NCBI RefSeq assembly: GCF_009831215.1
Contig: NZ_WUTW01000003.1
Coordinates: 187,325 to 251,324, forward strand
Direction of reading: 5' to 3'
DNA: 64,000 bases
From: Actinomadura rayongensis
Lineage (GTDB): Bacteria; Actinomycetota; Actinomycetes; Streptosporangiales; Streptosporangiaceae
Positions within the stretch are counted from its first letter, which is position 1. Every line of letters starts with the position of its first letter. The position numbers and the translations under genes are program-made. Under the pieces are notes generated by a model, which ran no database searches, was not told the origin of the DNA, and saw nothing but the letters and a program-made list of their open reading frames with translations. Shown here one piece after another: positions 35,728-43,817 of the stretch.

Positions 35728-36102
35728 TTATCGCGGGGCGGCGCGGCGCCAGGTGACCGTCCCGCCGATCCGGACGGTGCCCTTCGCACCGTCCGGGACG
35801 CGGGCGACGAGCCGCCCGGTGCGGCGTCCGCCCGCGGGCAGCGCGCCGTAACCGCAGCGGACACCGCCGGCCGTGGCGGCGCAGCCGGGCGTCACCGCGA
35901 CGACGTCCAGCCTCGGCCGCAGCCGGTGGACGACGGTGAGGTCGCCGACGGAGGCGCCGGTGTTGCGGACGGTCCACGTCCAGGCGATCGTCCGGCCGTC
36001 GCGGGCGAGCCGGGCGGGCGAGTACTCGATCGTCACCGGCGCGGCCGGCGCGAACCCCGTGCCCGCCAGTGCCGCTCCGACCAGCGTCAATGCGATCTTC
36101 AC
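35728..36102 (-). CDS. Small exported DUF11-like protein
   Basis: Protein of 124 residues with a signal peptide (IALTLVGAALAGTGFAPAAP). The mature part reads like a DUF11/conserved-repeat beta sandwich: WTWTVRNTGASVGDLTVVH (about 48-66), then RPRLDVVAVTPGC, CGYGALPAGGRRTGRLVARVP. Two Cys could pair. Likely cell-surface or secreted; function unknown. GTG start with GGGAGAA upstream. Confidence 0.75.
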   Translation of the reverse strand: MKIALTLVGAALAGTGFAPAAPVTIEYSPARLARDGRTIAWTWTVRNTGASVGDLTVVHRLRPRLDVVAVTPGCAATAGGVRCGYGALPAGGRRTGRLVARVPDGAKGTVRIGGTVTWRRAAPR

Positions 36103-36213
36103 CCGGTTCTCCCGTCCGTTCGCCTGCAAGATCAATCTCTAGCGGAGACCGCGCCCGCACGCGCGCCGACACGACGGCGGGGGCGCACCGTGCGCACGAA
36201 GATCGTCGGCGAA

Positions 36214-36219
36214 TACAGT
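36214..36219 (+). promoter_or_regulatory. -10 hexamer of prolyl oligopeptidase
   Basis: TACAGT, seven bases, then ATG 36227 with no ribosome binding site; probable leaderless promoter. Confidence 0.5.
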
Positions 36220-36226
36220 GCGGATC

Positions 36227-38302
36227 ATGAGCCGACCGACATATCCGCCCGCGCACCGCCAGGACGTCGTGGACGTGCTCCACGGCCGCGAGGTGCCCGA
36301 CCCGTACCGGTGGCTGGAGGACCGCGACTCCGCCGCGACGCGCGCCTGGCTGGAGGCGCAGGACGCCCTCTTCCACGCGACGGTCGACGGCCTGCCCGGA
36401 CGGGACCGGCTGCGCGCGCGCCTCACCGAACTGCTGGGCGCGGGCAGCGTCGGCACGCCGGTCTGGCGCGGCGGACGGCTGTTCCAGACCCGCCGCGACC
36501 CCGGCCAGGAACATGCGGTGCTCGTGACGACCGATCCGGACGGCACCGAACGCGTCCTGGTCGACCCGATGGCCCTGGACGACAGCGGCACCACCACGCT
36601 CGACGGCTGGCAGCCCGACAAGGAGGGCCGCCGCGTCGCCTACAAGATCTCGCGCGGCGGGGACGAGGAGTCGCTGCTGTACGTCCTGGACGCCGCGACG
36701 GGCGCTCCGGTCGAAGGACCGATCGACCGGGCGCGCTACTCGTCGGTGGCGTGGCTGCCGGGCGGCGAGGCGTACTACTACGTCCGGCGGCTGCCGCCCG
36801 AGGACGTCCCCGAGGGCGAGGACCAGTACCACCGGCGCGTCTACCTGCACCGCGTCGGCGCCGACCCCGCCGACGACGTCGAGATCTTCGGCGCCGGGCG
36901 CGACAAGACGAACTACTACGGCGCGAGCGTGAGCCGCGACGGCCGCTGGCTGACGATCTCCGCGTCGCAGGGCACCGCGCCGCGCAACGACCTGTGGATC
37001 GCCGACCTGGCCGCGTCGCCGCCGGAGAAGCCCGCGCTGCGCGCCGTCCAGGAGGGCGTGGACGCCGGGACGGGCCTGTACGTCGGCCGCGACGGCCGCG
37101 CCTACGTGTTCACCGACCGGGACGCGCCGCGCTCGCGGCTGTGCGTGACCGACCCGTCCGACCCGGCGCCGGAGACGTGGCGGGACCTGATCCCCCAGGA
37201 CCCCGAGGCGGTGCTGACGGACTTCGCGATCCTGGACGACCTGGACCGCCCCGTCCTGCTGGCGGCCTGGACGCGGCACGCGATCGGGGAGATCACCGTC
37301 CACGACCTGGCGTCCGGCGAGCGGCTCGGGACCGTTCCGACGCCGGGGCTCGGTTCGGTCGGCGGGTTCTCCGAGCGGCCCGAGGGCGGCCACGAGGCGT
37401 GGTTCTCCTACACCGACAACGTGACGCCCGCGCGGGTGCTGCGCTACGACGCGCGGACGGGCGAGACCGCGACCTGGGCGGCCCCGCCCGGCACGGTCGA
37501 CGTCTCGCGCATCGAGACGAAGCAGGTCGCCTACACCTCGCGCGACGGCACGACCGTCCGGATGCTGGTCATGGCGCGGCCGGACGCGGACGGGCCGCGT
37601 CCGGCCGTCCTGTACGGCTACGGCGGCTTCAACGTGCCGCTCACCCCGGGCTACTCCGCGAGCGTCCTCGCGTGGGTGGAGGCGGGCGGCGTCTACGCCA
37701 TCGCCAACCTGCGCGGCGGGTCGGAGGAGGGCGAGGAGTGGCACCGCGCGGGGATGCGCGAGCACAAGCAGAACGTCTTCGACGACTGCCACGCCGCCGC
37801 CGAGGCCCTGGTCGCGGGCGGCTGGACGACCCCGGACCGGCTCGCGGTCTCCGGCGGCTCCAACGGCGGGCTGCTCGTCGGCGCGGTGCTGACGCAGCGT
37901 CCCGAGCTGTACCGGGCGGTGGTGTGCTCGGCGCCGCTGCTCGACATGGTCCGGTACGAGCAGTTCGGCCTCGGACGGACGTGGAACGACGAGTACGGCA
38001 CCGCCGACGACCCGGACGAGCTGGAGTGGCTGCTGTCCTACTCGCCGTACCACCACGTGCGGAAGGGCGTCGCTTATCCGGCCGTCCTGTTCACGGTCTT
38101 CGACGGGGACACGCGCGTCGACCCGCTCCACGGCCGCAAGATGTGCGCGGCGCTCCAGTACGCGACCGCGTCGGACGCGCCGGTGCTGCTGCGCAACGAG
38201 GAGCAGGTCGGACACGCGGCGCGGTCGGTGAGCCGGTCGGTGGACCTGATGACCGACACGCTGTCGTTCCTCGCCGCGCAGACGGGACTGGACCTCGACT
38301 GA
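36227..38302 (+). CDS. Prolyl oligopeptidase family serine peptidase (S9)
   Basis: Cytosolic serine peptidase of 691 residues. An N-terminal propeller (residues about 70-420) precedes an alpha/beta-hydrolase domain with the S9 triad: Ser in VSGGSNGGLLVGA (about 545), Asp in FDGDTRVDPLHG (about 629) and His in EQVGHAAR (about 664). LYGYGGFNVPLTP and LRGGSEEGEEWHRAG are the usual POP loops. Cleaves short peptides after proline. Start ATG 36227, seven bases after TACAGT; a GTG at 36218 overlaps that hexamer. Confidence 0.94.
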   Translation: MSRPTYPPAHRQDVVDVLHGREVPDPYRWLEDRDSAATRAWLEAQDALFHATVDGLPGRDRLRARLTELLGAGSVGTPVWRGGRLFQTRRDPGQEHAVLVTTDPDGTERVLVDPMALDDSGTTTLDGWQPDKEGRRVAYKISRGGDEESLLYVLDAATGAPVEGPIDRARYSSVAWLPGGEAYYYVRRLPPEDVPEGEDQYHRRVYLHRVGADPADDVEIFGAGRDKTNYYGASVSRDGRWLTISASQGTAPRNDLWIADLAASPPEKPALRAVQEGVDAGTGLYVGRDGRAYVFTDRDAPRSRLCVTDPSDPAPETWRDLIPQDPEAVLTDFAILDDLDRPVLLAAWTRHAIGEITVHDLASGERLGTVPTPGLGSVGGFSERPEGGHEAWFSYTDNVTPARVLRYDARTGETATWAAPPGTVDVSRIETKQVAYTSRDGTTVRMLVMARPDADGPRPAVLYGYGGFNVPLTPGYSASVLAWVEAGGVYAIANLRGGSEEGEEWHRAGMREHKQNVFDDCHAAAEALVAGGWTTPDRLAVSGGSNGGLLVGAVLTQRPELYRAVVCSAPLLDMVRYEQFGLGRTWNDEYGTADDPDELEWLLSYSPYHHVRKGVAYPAVLFTVFDGDTRVDPLHGRKMCAALQYATASDAPVLLRNEEQVGHAARSVSRSVDLMTDTLSFLAAQTGLDLD

Positions 38303-38367
38303 GTGGCATCGCTCACACCGGGACGAAGCGGACGACAGGGAAATTCGACGCGTGCTCCAATAGCCGC

Positions 38368-39186
38368 ATGACTCCCGTGGCCGCGCGTCCCGCCGCGCTG
38401 GACCGGATCCTCGCCCTCCTCGCCGACCCGCCCGCCGACCCCGACACCGGCGCGGGCTACCTCGACCTCCTCGGACCCGTCGACGAGCCCGCGCCGACGC
38501 TCGCGCAGTCGGTCATGCGGTCGTCGTTCCTGCCGCGCATCTACGAGCGGGTGTGGCGGCCGGTCGGGTTCAACCTCGCCAAGGGCTGGCCCGCCGGACC
38601 CGACACCGCCGCCGAGCAGGCGCTGCTGCGCCGCCGCCTCGGCCTCGGCGCGCGGCGGCCGTGCCGGGACGCGGGCACCGGCGACCGTCCGGACGCGACC
38701 GTCCTCGACATCGCCTGCGGCCCCGGCAACGTCACGCGGGCGCTGGCGTGCGGCGTCGGCCCCGGCGGACTCGTCGTCGGCCTGGACGCGGCGCCGCGCA
38801 TGCTCGCCCGCGCCGCCGCCGAGCCCGTCCCGCAGGACGGCCCGGCGATCGGCTACGTCCGGGGCGACGCCGTCGACCTGCCGTTCGCGGACGCGACCTT
38901 CGACGCCGTCTGCTGCTCGGGCGCGCTCTACCTGTTCGCCGACCCGTGGGCCGCGCTGGACGCCATGACCCGCGTCCTGCGGCCCGGCGGACGGCTCGTC
39001 ATCCTCACCAGCCGCCGTCCCCGGCTCCCCGTGACGGGCCTGACCGTCAGCACGGCCGGCCGCGCCGCCGGGATCCGCGTCTTCGGCGACGCCGAGGTCA
39101 CCGGCGCCCTCGCCGGACGCGGCTTCGCCGACGTCCGGCGCGACCGCTACCCGCTCGCCCAGATCGTCACCGGCCGTCGCGTCTGA
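38368..39186 (+). CDS. SAM-dependent methyltransferase
   Basis: Class I methyltransferase of 272 residues. SAM-binding motif I is TVLDIACGPGNVTRALA (about 112-128), with VVGLDAAPRML (acidic end of beta 2), YVRGDAVDLPFADATFDAVCCSGALYLFADP and RVLRPGGRLVILTS, the Methyltransf_11 pattern. The N-terminal 100 residues are helical. Substrate unknown; relatives act on quinones, sterols or antibiotics. Its last codons and stop are the first unit of a repeat array (39142-39325). No clear ribosome site. Confidence 0.9.
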   Translation: MTPVAARPAALDRILALLADPPADPDTGAGYLDLLGPVDEPAPTLAQSVMRSSFLPRIYERVWRPVGFNLAKGWPAGPDTAAEQALLRRRLGLGARRPCRDAGTGDRPDATVLDIACGPGNVTRALACGVGPGGLVVGLDAAPRMLARAAAEPVPQDGPAIGYVRGDAVDLPFADATFDAVCCSGALYLFADPWAALDAMTRVLRPGGRLVILTSRRPRLPVTGLTVSTAGRAAGIRVFGDAEVTGALAGRGFADVRRDRYPLAQIVTGRRV

Positions 39187-39325
39187 CGGCACGACCGCGA
39201 TCCGCCGACCCAGATCGTCGCGGGACGCCGCGTCTGACGTCGCGGCACCGCGATCCGCTGGCGCAGACGTGGCGGGCCGCCGCGTCTAACGTGCGGTGCG
39301 ACCGCTACCCGGGGCGCCGCGTTCA
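39142..39325. repeat. Four-unit repeat of the methyltransferase gene 3' end
   Basis: Units of 51-54 bases begin near 39142, 39193, 39246 and 39300. Each starts with GACCGCTACCCG or GACCGCGATCCG and keeps CGYCGCGTCTGACG (CTGACG, CTGACG, CTAACG), i.e. the stop codon of the methyltransferase. The fourth, shorter copy ends CGCCGCGTTCAGCG, where the TCA serves as the stop of the converging GNAT gene (39323-39325). The tract is thus bounded by two gene ends. Confidence 0.8.
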
Positions 39326-39943
39326 GCGCAGACGCTTCTCCAGGTAGACGTTGACCAGGCCGCCGATCCGCTCGCGGCGCGTCTCGCGCCAGCCGAACCG
39401 GTGGTAGAGCGCGAGCGCCGTCGTCTGCCGCGACGTCGTGTCCGCGCGCAGCACCCGGTACCCCAGCTCGACGGCCCGCTCCTCCAGCATCCGCACCAGC
39501 GCGGTCCCGTACCCGCGCCCCTGGTGGTCGGGACGGACGCGCAGCCGCACCATCTCGACCGCGTCCAGCTCGGGCGCGCCGAGCACGGCCGCGCCGAACG
39601 CGCGCGCCCGGCCGCCCGGCACGAGATCGGCCCGGCGCAGCCCGCCCATCGCGACGATCGCGCCGCCGGCCTCCCCGACGAGGAACTCCCCGTCGTTGGT
39701 CAGATAGATCTCCTCCATCCGGAAAAAGTCGTGGTCGTAGTACACGCCGTCGCCCGGCCGCAGCCCGACCTGCGCCAGGCCCTCGCGGTGCAGCCGCAGC
39801 ACGCTGGCGTGGTCGCCCGGCCGGTAGCGGCGCAGCCGCAGCTCCCCGAGCCGCCACACCGGCGGCTCCTGCGCCAGCCGCACCGGGACCGGACGTCCCG
39901 CCGCACCGGCGCCCTGCGGGGACGTGCCCTCGAACGTCGTCAT
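39323..39943 (-). CDS. GNAT-family N-acetyltransferase
   Basis: Acetyltransferase of 206 residues. The GNAT core LRLRRYRPGDHASVLRLHREGL, then VAMGGLRRADL, and the acetyl-CoA motif VRPDHQGRGYGTALVRMLEERA (about 142-163) with Q/RxxGxG/A, followed by YHRFGWRETRR, are clear. Substrate unknown. ATG 39943 with GCGAG upstream; lies 8 bases past the HTH-TPR regulator stop, so probably one operon. Its stop lies within the repeat array shared with the converging methyltransferase. Confidence 0.9.
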   Translation of the reverse strand: MTTFEGTSPQGAGAAGRPVPVRLAQEPPVWRLGELRLRRYRPGDHASVLRLHREGLAQVGLRPGDGVYYDHDFFRMEEIYLTNDGEFLVGEAGGAIVAMGGLRRADLVPGGRARAFGAAVLGAPELDAVEMVRLRVRPDHQGRGYGTALVRMLEERAVELGYRVLRADTTSRQTTALALYHRFGWRETRRERIGGLVNVYLEKRLR

Positions 39944-39951
39944 CTCGCGGT

Positions 39952-41565
39952 TCAGACCTCTGTGCTCGGGTCGGGGGTGGCCGGGCTCTTGACCCACGGC
40001 CCGGACATCGCCTCGTAGAAGTCGTCCAGCGCGGGCATCTTCCCGTACCGGACCTTGACCTCGGCGCCGATCTGCCGGGCGCGGTGCATGAGGATGTCGG
40101 ACCGGTGCTCGGGCGGCAGGTCGAGGATCGCGTCCTGCGCCGTGACGAGCGCCCCGTCGGCGTTCCCGGCGTTCAGTCGGCACAGCGCCCGGTCGAGCCG
40201 GACGAGCGTCAGGTCCACCCGGTCGCTCGGGGCGTACAGGGTCAGCGCGCGGCTGAGCACCTCGTCGCCCTGCTTGTGGTCGCCGAGGTTGGTGAACGTG
40301 TCGCCCTCGTAGAACGTCATCTGCCGGTCGGTGAAGCCGAACACCAGGTCGTTGGTGTCCTCGTTGCTCAGCCGCTCGAACACCGACCGGCCGCGCGCCA
40401 GCGCCCGCCGCGCGCCCGGACCGGCGTCGCCGCGTCCGCGCAGCGCGAGCATCCCGAGCGCGCGCGCCTCCACCGCCGGGCCCATCGCGGCGGCGACGGA
40501 CGGGTCGCGTCCGGCCAGGTCCTGCGCCTTGCGCGCCAGGTGCAGCGCCTCGCGCGGGTCGCCGTAGTACATCGGGACGAGCGCCTCCCGCACCGTGACC
40601 CAGGCGCGGAGCTTGCGGTCGCCGGTCTCGTCGGCGGCGGTGCGGGCGGTGCGGAAGAACGACCGGGCGAGCCGGTGGTCGCCCAGGTTGATCATGATCA
40701 GGCCGGACAGCGCGGACAGCCGGGCGGCGATCCCGCACAGCCGCTCCTGGAGTTCGACCGGCTGGCGCATGTCGCACATCCGGCGGACCTCGCTGAAGTC
40801 CAGCAGGACGTCGCACAGCATCCGCAGCGACGGCGTCGCCTGGTAGATCTGGCCGTACCCGAGGGTGGTCTCCTCCCACTGGTCGAGCATGGTGGGCGAG
40901 ACGGTCGCGTTGACGAGCGTGTCGTCCATCTTGCGGCGGAGCCCGTCCACGGCCCCGAGGAACTGGCCGTCGACGGCGACGCCGGCGCCGGCCAGGAGCT
41001 GCAGCAGTGTTCTACGCAGCACGATGTCCTCCTCCCCCACGTCGATCGACGCGGGATTCCCGTCGCGGCCGGACTCCCCGCGTCCGACCGGCAGCCAGCG
41101 GCGCCGCTCCGGACGGGCGACGACGTTCCCGACGAGGGGTTCGGGCTCGGGCGCGGCGACGTCCCCTCCGCCGGACGCGGCGACCGGCGCCGCGTGCGCG
41201 CGCCCGCACACGCACAGGTTCGCGAAGCCGAGCTGCACGGGCTCGACCCGGTACACGGCGCAGAGATAGTGCAGGTACTCCGGGCCGGGCCGCTTGTAGC
41301 CGCTCTCGTAGGCCGACAGCAGCGTCTCGCCGAGTTTCGGCTCGGGCTTGCCGTCCAGCTCGAAAAGCGCTCTGACCTGCGCGACGATGTCCGAGAGCGC
41401 GACACCGTGCGCGAGCCGGTGCGCCTTCACCGCGCTCGTTCCGAACAACGGGCCGCACTGGTCGTGGATTTCTCGTGCGATCTCCACGGGGGAATGTCCC
41501 CTGGCCAACCCGTGTGCGCGTATTCTGCGCGCAATGTCCGTTTCTTTTCGGGGGGGATCCGACAT
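39952..41565 (-). CDS. HTH regulator with TPR-like C-terminal domain
   Basis: Regulator of 537 residues of the large actinobacterial XRE/TPR class. The N-terminal 100 residues have two helix-turn-helix-like parts (EIAREIHDQCGPLFGTSAVKA and LLSAYESGYKRPGPEYLHYLCAVY). A middle linker (about 130-175) is disordered, and from about 230 on helical pairs resemble tetratricopeptides (LARSFFRTARTAADETGDRKLRA, GNADGALVTAQDAIL, VLSRALTLYAPSDRVDLTLVRLDRA). Likely regulates itself and the coupled GNAT gene. GGAGGC precedes the ATG. Confidence 0.85.
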   Translation of the reverse strand: MSDPPRKETDIARRIRAHGLARGHSPVEIAREIHDQCGPLFGTSAVKAHRLAHGVALSDIVAQVRALFELDGKPEPKLGETLLSAYESGYKRPGPEYLHYLCAVYRVEPVQLGFANLCVCGRAHAAPVAASGGGDVAAPEPEPLVGNVVARPERRRWLPVGRGESGRDGNPASIDVGEEDIVLRRTLLQLLAGAGVAVDGQFLGAVDGLRRKMDDTLVNATVSPTMLDQWEETTLGYGQIYQATPSLRMLCDVLLDFSEVRRMCDMRQPVELQERLCGIAARLSALSGLIMINLGDHRLARSFFRTARTAADETGDRKLRAWVTVREALVPMYYGDPREALHLARKAQDLAGRDPSVAAAMGPAVEARALGMLALRGRGDAGPGARRALARGRSVFERLSNEDTNDLVFGFTDRQMTFYEGDTFTNLGDHKQGDEVLSRALTLYAPSDRVDLTLVRLDRALCRLNAGNADGALVTAQDAILDLPPEHRSDILMHRARQIGAEVKVRYGKMPALDDFYEAMSGPWVKSPATPDPSTEV

Positions 41566-41906
41566 CGCCTCCGGCCTCCCTCACCGTTCGGCGGGGGGCT
41601 CCGGCCGCGGGGGCGGCCGACGTCTCCTGCCACGGCGACCGGTTGGTTATAGCCACGACAGATAATCTTTCGCGCACAGAGCGTAACTCCCGGGCGGGTG
41701 CGCGCCAACCCGAATGGCAGAATGGCAGGGCGCTTCCTGTGCCGTCCGCCACACGGGTAGAGGATTTTCCTCCGCGGGGTGCCATCTCTTCTCCCGGGGA
41801 GGTGTTTTCCCCTCCCCGACCGCCCGATGGGTGCCTTGACCCTTCTGCTGAGAGTTGCAATTCTCGCGTCCGTTGCCGGAGCACGGACGACGGAAGGGGT
41901 GCGCGG
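41566..41906. promoter_or_regulatory. AT-richer regulatory region between regulator and hypothetical gene
   Basis: 341 bases without a gene, noticeably lower in GC than its surroundings. TATAAC on the minus strand (41646-41651) is a -10 candidate for the regulator. An 8-pair hairpin CGGGGAGG / CCTCCCCG lies at 41795-41818. GGAAGGGG (41892-41899) is the binding site of the hypothetical gene at 41907. Confidence 0.45.
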
Positions 41907-42254
41907 GTGGCCAGCGACAGACGCGTCGCCTACCTGGAGGACCTGGAACAGGCGCTCGACACGCGGGGCCTGGTCGGCCGGGTGGTGTCGACCGGAACGG
42001 GACACGCCTTCCTGCGGGTGATCAACCCCGACGCGGCGAGCCTCGCGGAGGACGTCACCTGCGCACCCTCGCCCGAGTCCCCCGACGTCTACTTCTGGTG
42101 GTCCTGGGGCGAGCGGCTGCACCCCGCCGACGACCCCGCCACCGCCGCGTCCAAGCTCGCGCACGTCCTGCAGCCGGTGTGCCGCGAGCCGGTCGGTCCC
42201 GTCCCCCGGGGCGCCGCCGACGCGGCCTGGCGCTGGCGGGCCGGACACCCCTGA
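41907..42254 (+). CDS. Conserved-looking hypothetical protein (115 aa)
   Basis: Not recognised. Soluble protein of 115 residues: VAYLEDLEQALDTRGLVGRVVS, then FLRVINPDAASLAEDVTCAP, then YFWWSWGERLHP, a pattern of small actinomycete proteins that resemble immunity or regulatory partners without known function. GTG start with GGAAGGGG seven bases upstream. Strongly coding. Followed by the MscS gene. Confidence 0.7.
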   Translation: MASDRRVAYLEDLEQALDTRGLVGRVVSTGTGHAFLRVINPDAASLAEDVTCAPSPESPDVYFWWSWGERLHPADDPATAASKLAHVLQPVCREPVGPVPRGAADAAWRWRAGHP

Positions 42255-42354
42255 ACCGGGCGCGTCCCGCGCGCCGGCGGGCGGATTCGGCGCGGCAGCG
42301 CCGTCGCGCGGGACGCGACCCACTGTGCGAAGGGCACCTCCCCAGGGCCGTTAC

Positions 42355-42392
42355 GATCGAGCGGGTACGCCCACGGGAAGGTTCGCTCGATC
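42355..42392. promoter_or_regulatory. Perfect inverted repeat overlapping the mscS start region
   Basis: GATCGAGCG (42355-42363) and CGCTCGATC (42384-42392) flank 20 bases and end directly before the mscS ATG. It overlaps TACGAT, a -10 candidate at 42352-42357. Can act as an operator or, if transcription starts further up, as a hairpin hiding GGGAAGG. Confidence 0.5.
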
Positions 42393-43388
42393 ATGTTGTT
42401 GAACCTCGTGTCCCTCCAGGTCCCCTGGGGTGACAAGGGGACGCCGGAGACGATGTGCCACTCCGCGGAGCCCAGCGTCGGCTGCCGCCTGGTGTGGAAC
42501 GTCTCACACGACGAGGGCTTCACCGACTTCTTCCGCACCTGGCTCGACAAGCCCCTCAACACGCTCGTCGTGATCGTCCTCACCGCCGCCGTCGCGCTGG
42601 TGCTGCGCCGGATCGCGCACCGGATGATCGACCGCGTCACGCTCCGGATGGCCGAGAGCACGATCTCCGAACGCGTCAAGGAACGGACGCGGACCCACTT
42701 CGAGGGCAGTCCGGCGCTGCTCAGCCAGCGGCGGGCGTCGCGGGCCAAGACGATCGGGTCGGTGCTGCGCAGCATCGCGTCCATCCTGATCCTCGGGACG
42801 GCCGCGTTCAGCATCCTCGGCAGCCTCGGCCTCAACCTCGCGCCGATCCTCGCCAGCGCCAGCGTCATCGGCGTCGCGGTCGGGTTCGGCGCGCAGAACA
42901 TCGTCAAGGACTTCCTCGCCGGGCTGTTCATGCTGCTGGAGGACCAGTACGGCGTCGGGGACGTCATCGACGTCGGCACCGCCAAGGGCACCGTCGAGGC
43001 CGTCAGCCTGCGGGTCACCCGGATGCGGGACGTCAACGGCGTCGTCTGGTACGTCCCGAACGGCGAGATCAAGCACGTCGGCAACGAGTCCCAGAACTGG
43101 GGCCGCGCCGTGCTGGACATCCCGGTCGGCGTCACCGAGGACGTCGAGAAGGTCAAGGCGCTGCTCCAGTCCACCGCCGACGAACTCGGCGAGGACCCGG
43201 CGTGGCAACCGCTGATCCTGGAGCGCCCGTCGGTGTGGGGCGTCCAGTCCCTCGCCGGGGACGCGCTGACGATCCGCGTCGTGATCAAGACCGCGCCCGG
43301 CAAGCAGGCCGAGATCGCACGGGAGCTGCGCGAGCGCGTCAAGGTGTCGTTCGACCGGGCGGGCGTCTCCGTCGGCCCGACGGTGTGA
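42393..43388 (+). CDS. MscS-family mechanosensitive channel
   Basis: Channel protein of 331 residues, releasing solutes upon hypo-osmotic shock. An amphipathic lead-in, a helix at about 50-70 (NTLVVIVLTAAVALVLRRIA) and two more at 130-185 ending in the pore helix LASASVIGVAVGFGAQNIVKDFLAGLFMLLEDQ, with the Gly/Ala periodicity of MscS TM3; then the beta domain GDVIDVGTAKGTVEAVSLRVTRMRDVNGVVWYVPNGEI. Length and layout fit a small-conductance-like channel. Globin and a glucosidase follow. Confidence 0.92.
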   Translation: MLLNLVSLQVPWGDKGTPETMCHSAEPSVGCRLVWNVSHDEGFTDFFRTWLDKPLNTLVVIVLTAAVALVLRRIAHRMIDRVTLRMAESTISERVKERTRTHFEGSPALLSQRRASRAKTIGSVLRSIASILILGTAAFSILGSLGLNLAPILASASVIGVAVGFGAQNIVKDFLAGLFMLLEDQYGVGDVIDVGTAKGTVEAVSLRVTRMRDVNGVVWYVPNGEIKHVGNESQNWGRAVLDIPVGVTEDVEKVKALLQSTADELGEDPAWQPLILERPSVWGVQSLAGDALTIRVVIKTAPGKQAEIARELRERVKVSFDRAGVSVGPTV

Positions 43389-43416
43389 TCACGACTCGCA
43401 TAGGGTGGGGACCGCT

Positions 43417-43800
43417 ATGGCTGAACAGGTGACGTTCTACGAGGCGGTCGGCGGCGAGGAGACCTTCCGGCGCCTGGTCCACCGCTTCTACGAGGGCGTC
43501 GCGGACGACCCCGTCCTGCGTCCGCTCTACCCCGAGGAGGACCTCGGCCCCGCCGAGGAGCGGCTGCGGCTGTTCCTCGTCCAGTACTGGGGCGGGCCGA
43601 ACACCTACAGCCAGGAGCGCGGGCACCCCCGCCTGCGCATGCGGCACGGCCCGTTCGTGATCGGCGCGGCGGAGCGGGACGCGTGGCTGGCGCGGATGCG
43701 GGAGGCCCTGAACGACCTCGACCTGCCCGAACAGCTCGACGCGATGCTCTGGAACTACTTCACCATGGCGGCGCAGAGCATGGTGAACGCGCCGTCCTGA
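43417..43800 (+). CDS. Truncated hemoglobin (group II type)
   Basis: 2/2 hemoglobin of 127 residues. Pattern TFYEAVGGEETFRRLVHRFYEGVADDPVLRPLYPEEDL, LQxx..YWGGP, then HPRLRMRHGPFVIG, containing the proximal His of HxxMRxRH..F (His about 68-74). Binds O2 or NO; group II by the WGG motif and length. ATG 43417; an in-frame ATG at 43405 is less likely. 17 bases upstream of the glucosidase. Confidence 0.93.
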   Translation: MAEQVTFYEAVGGEETFRRLVHRFYEGVADDPVLRPLYPEEDLGPAEERLRLFLVQYWGGPNTYSQERGHPRLRMRHGPFVIGAAERDAWLARMREALNDLDLPEQLDAMLWNYFTMAAQSMVNAPS

Positions 43801-43817
43801 AAGGGTAGGTCCCGCTT

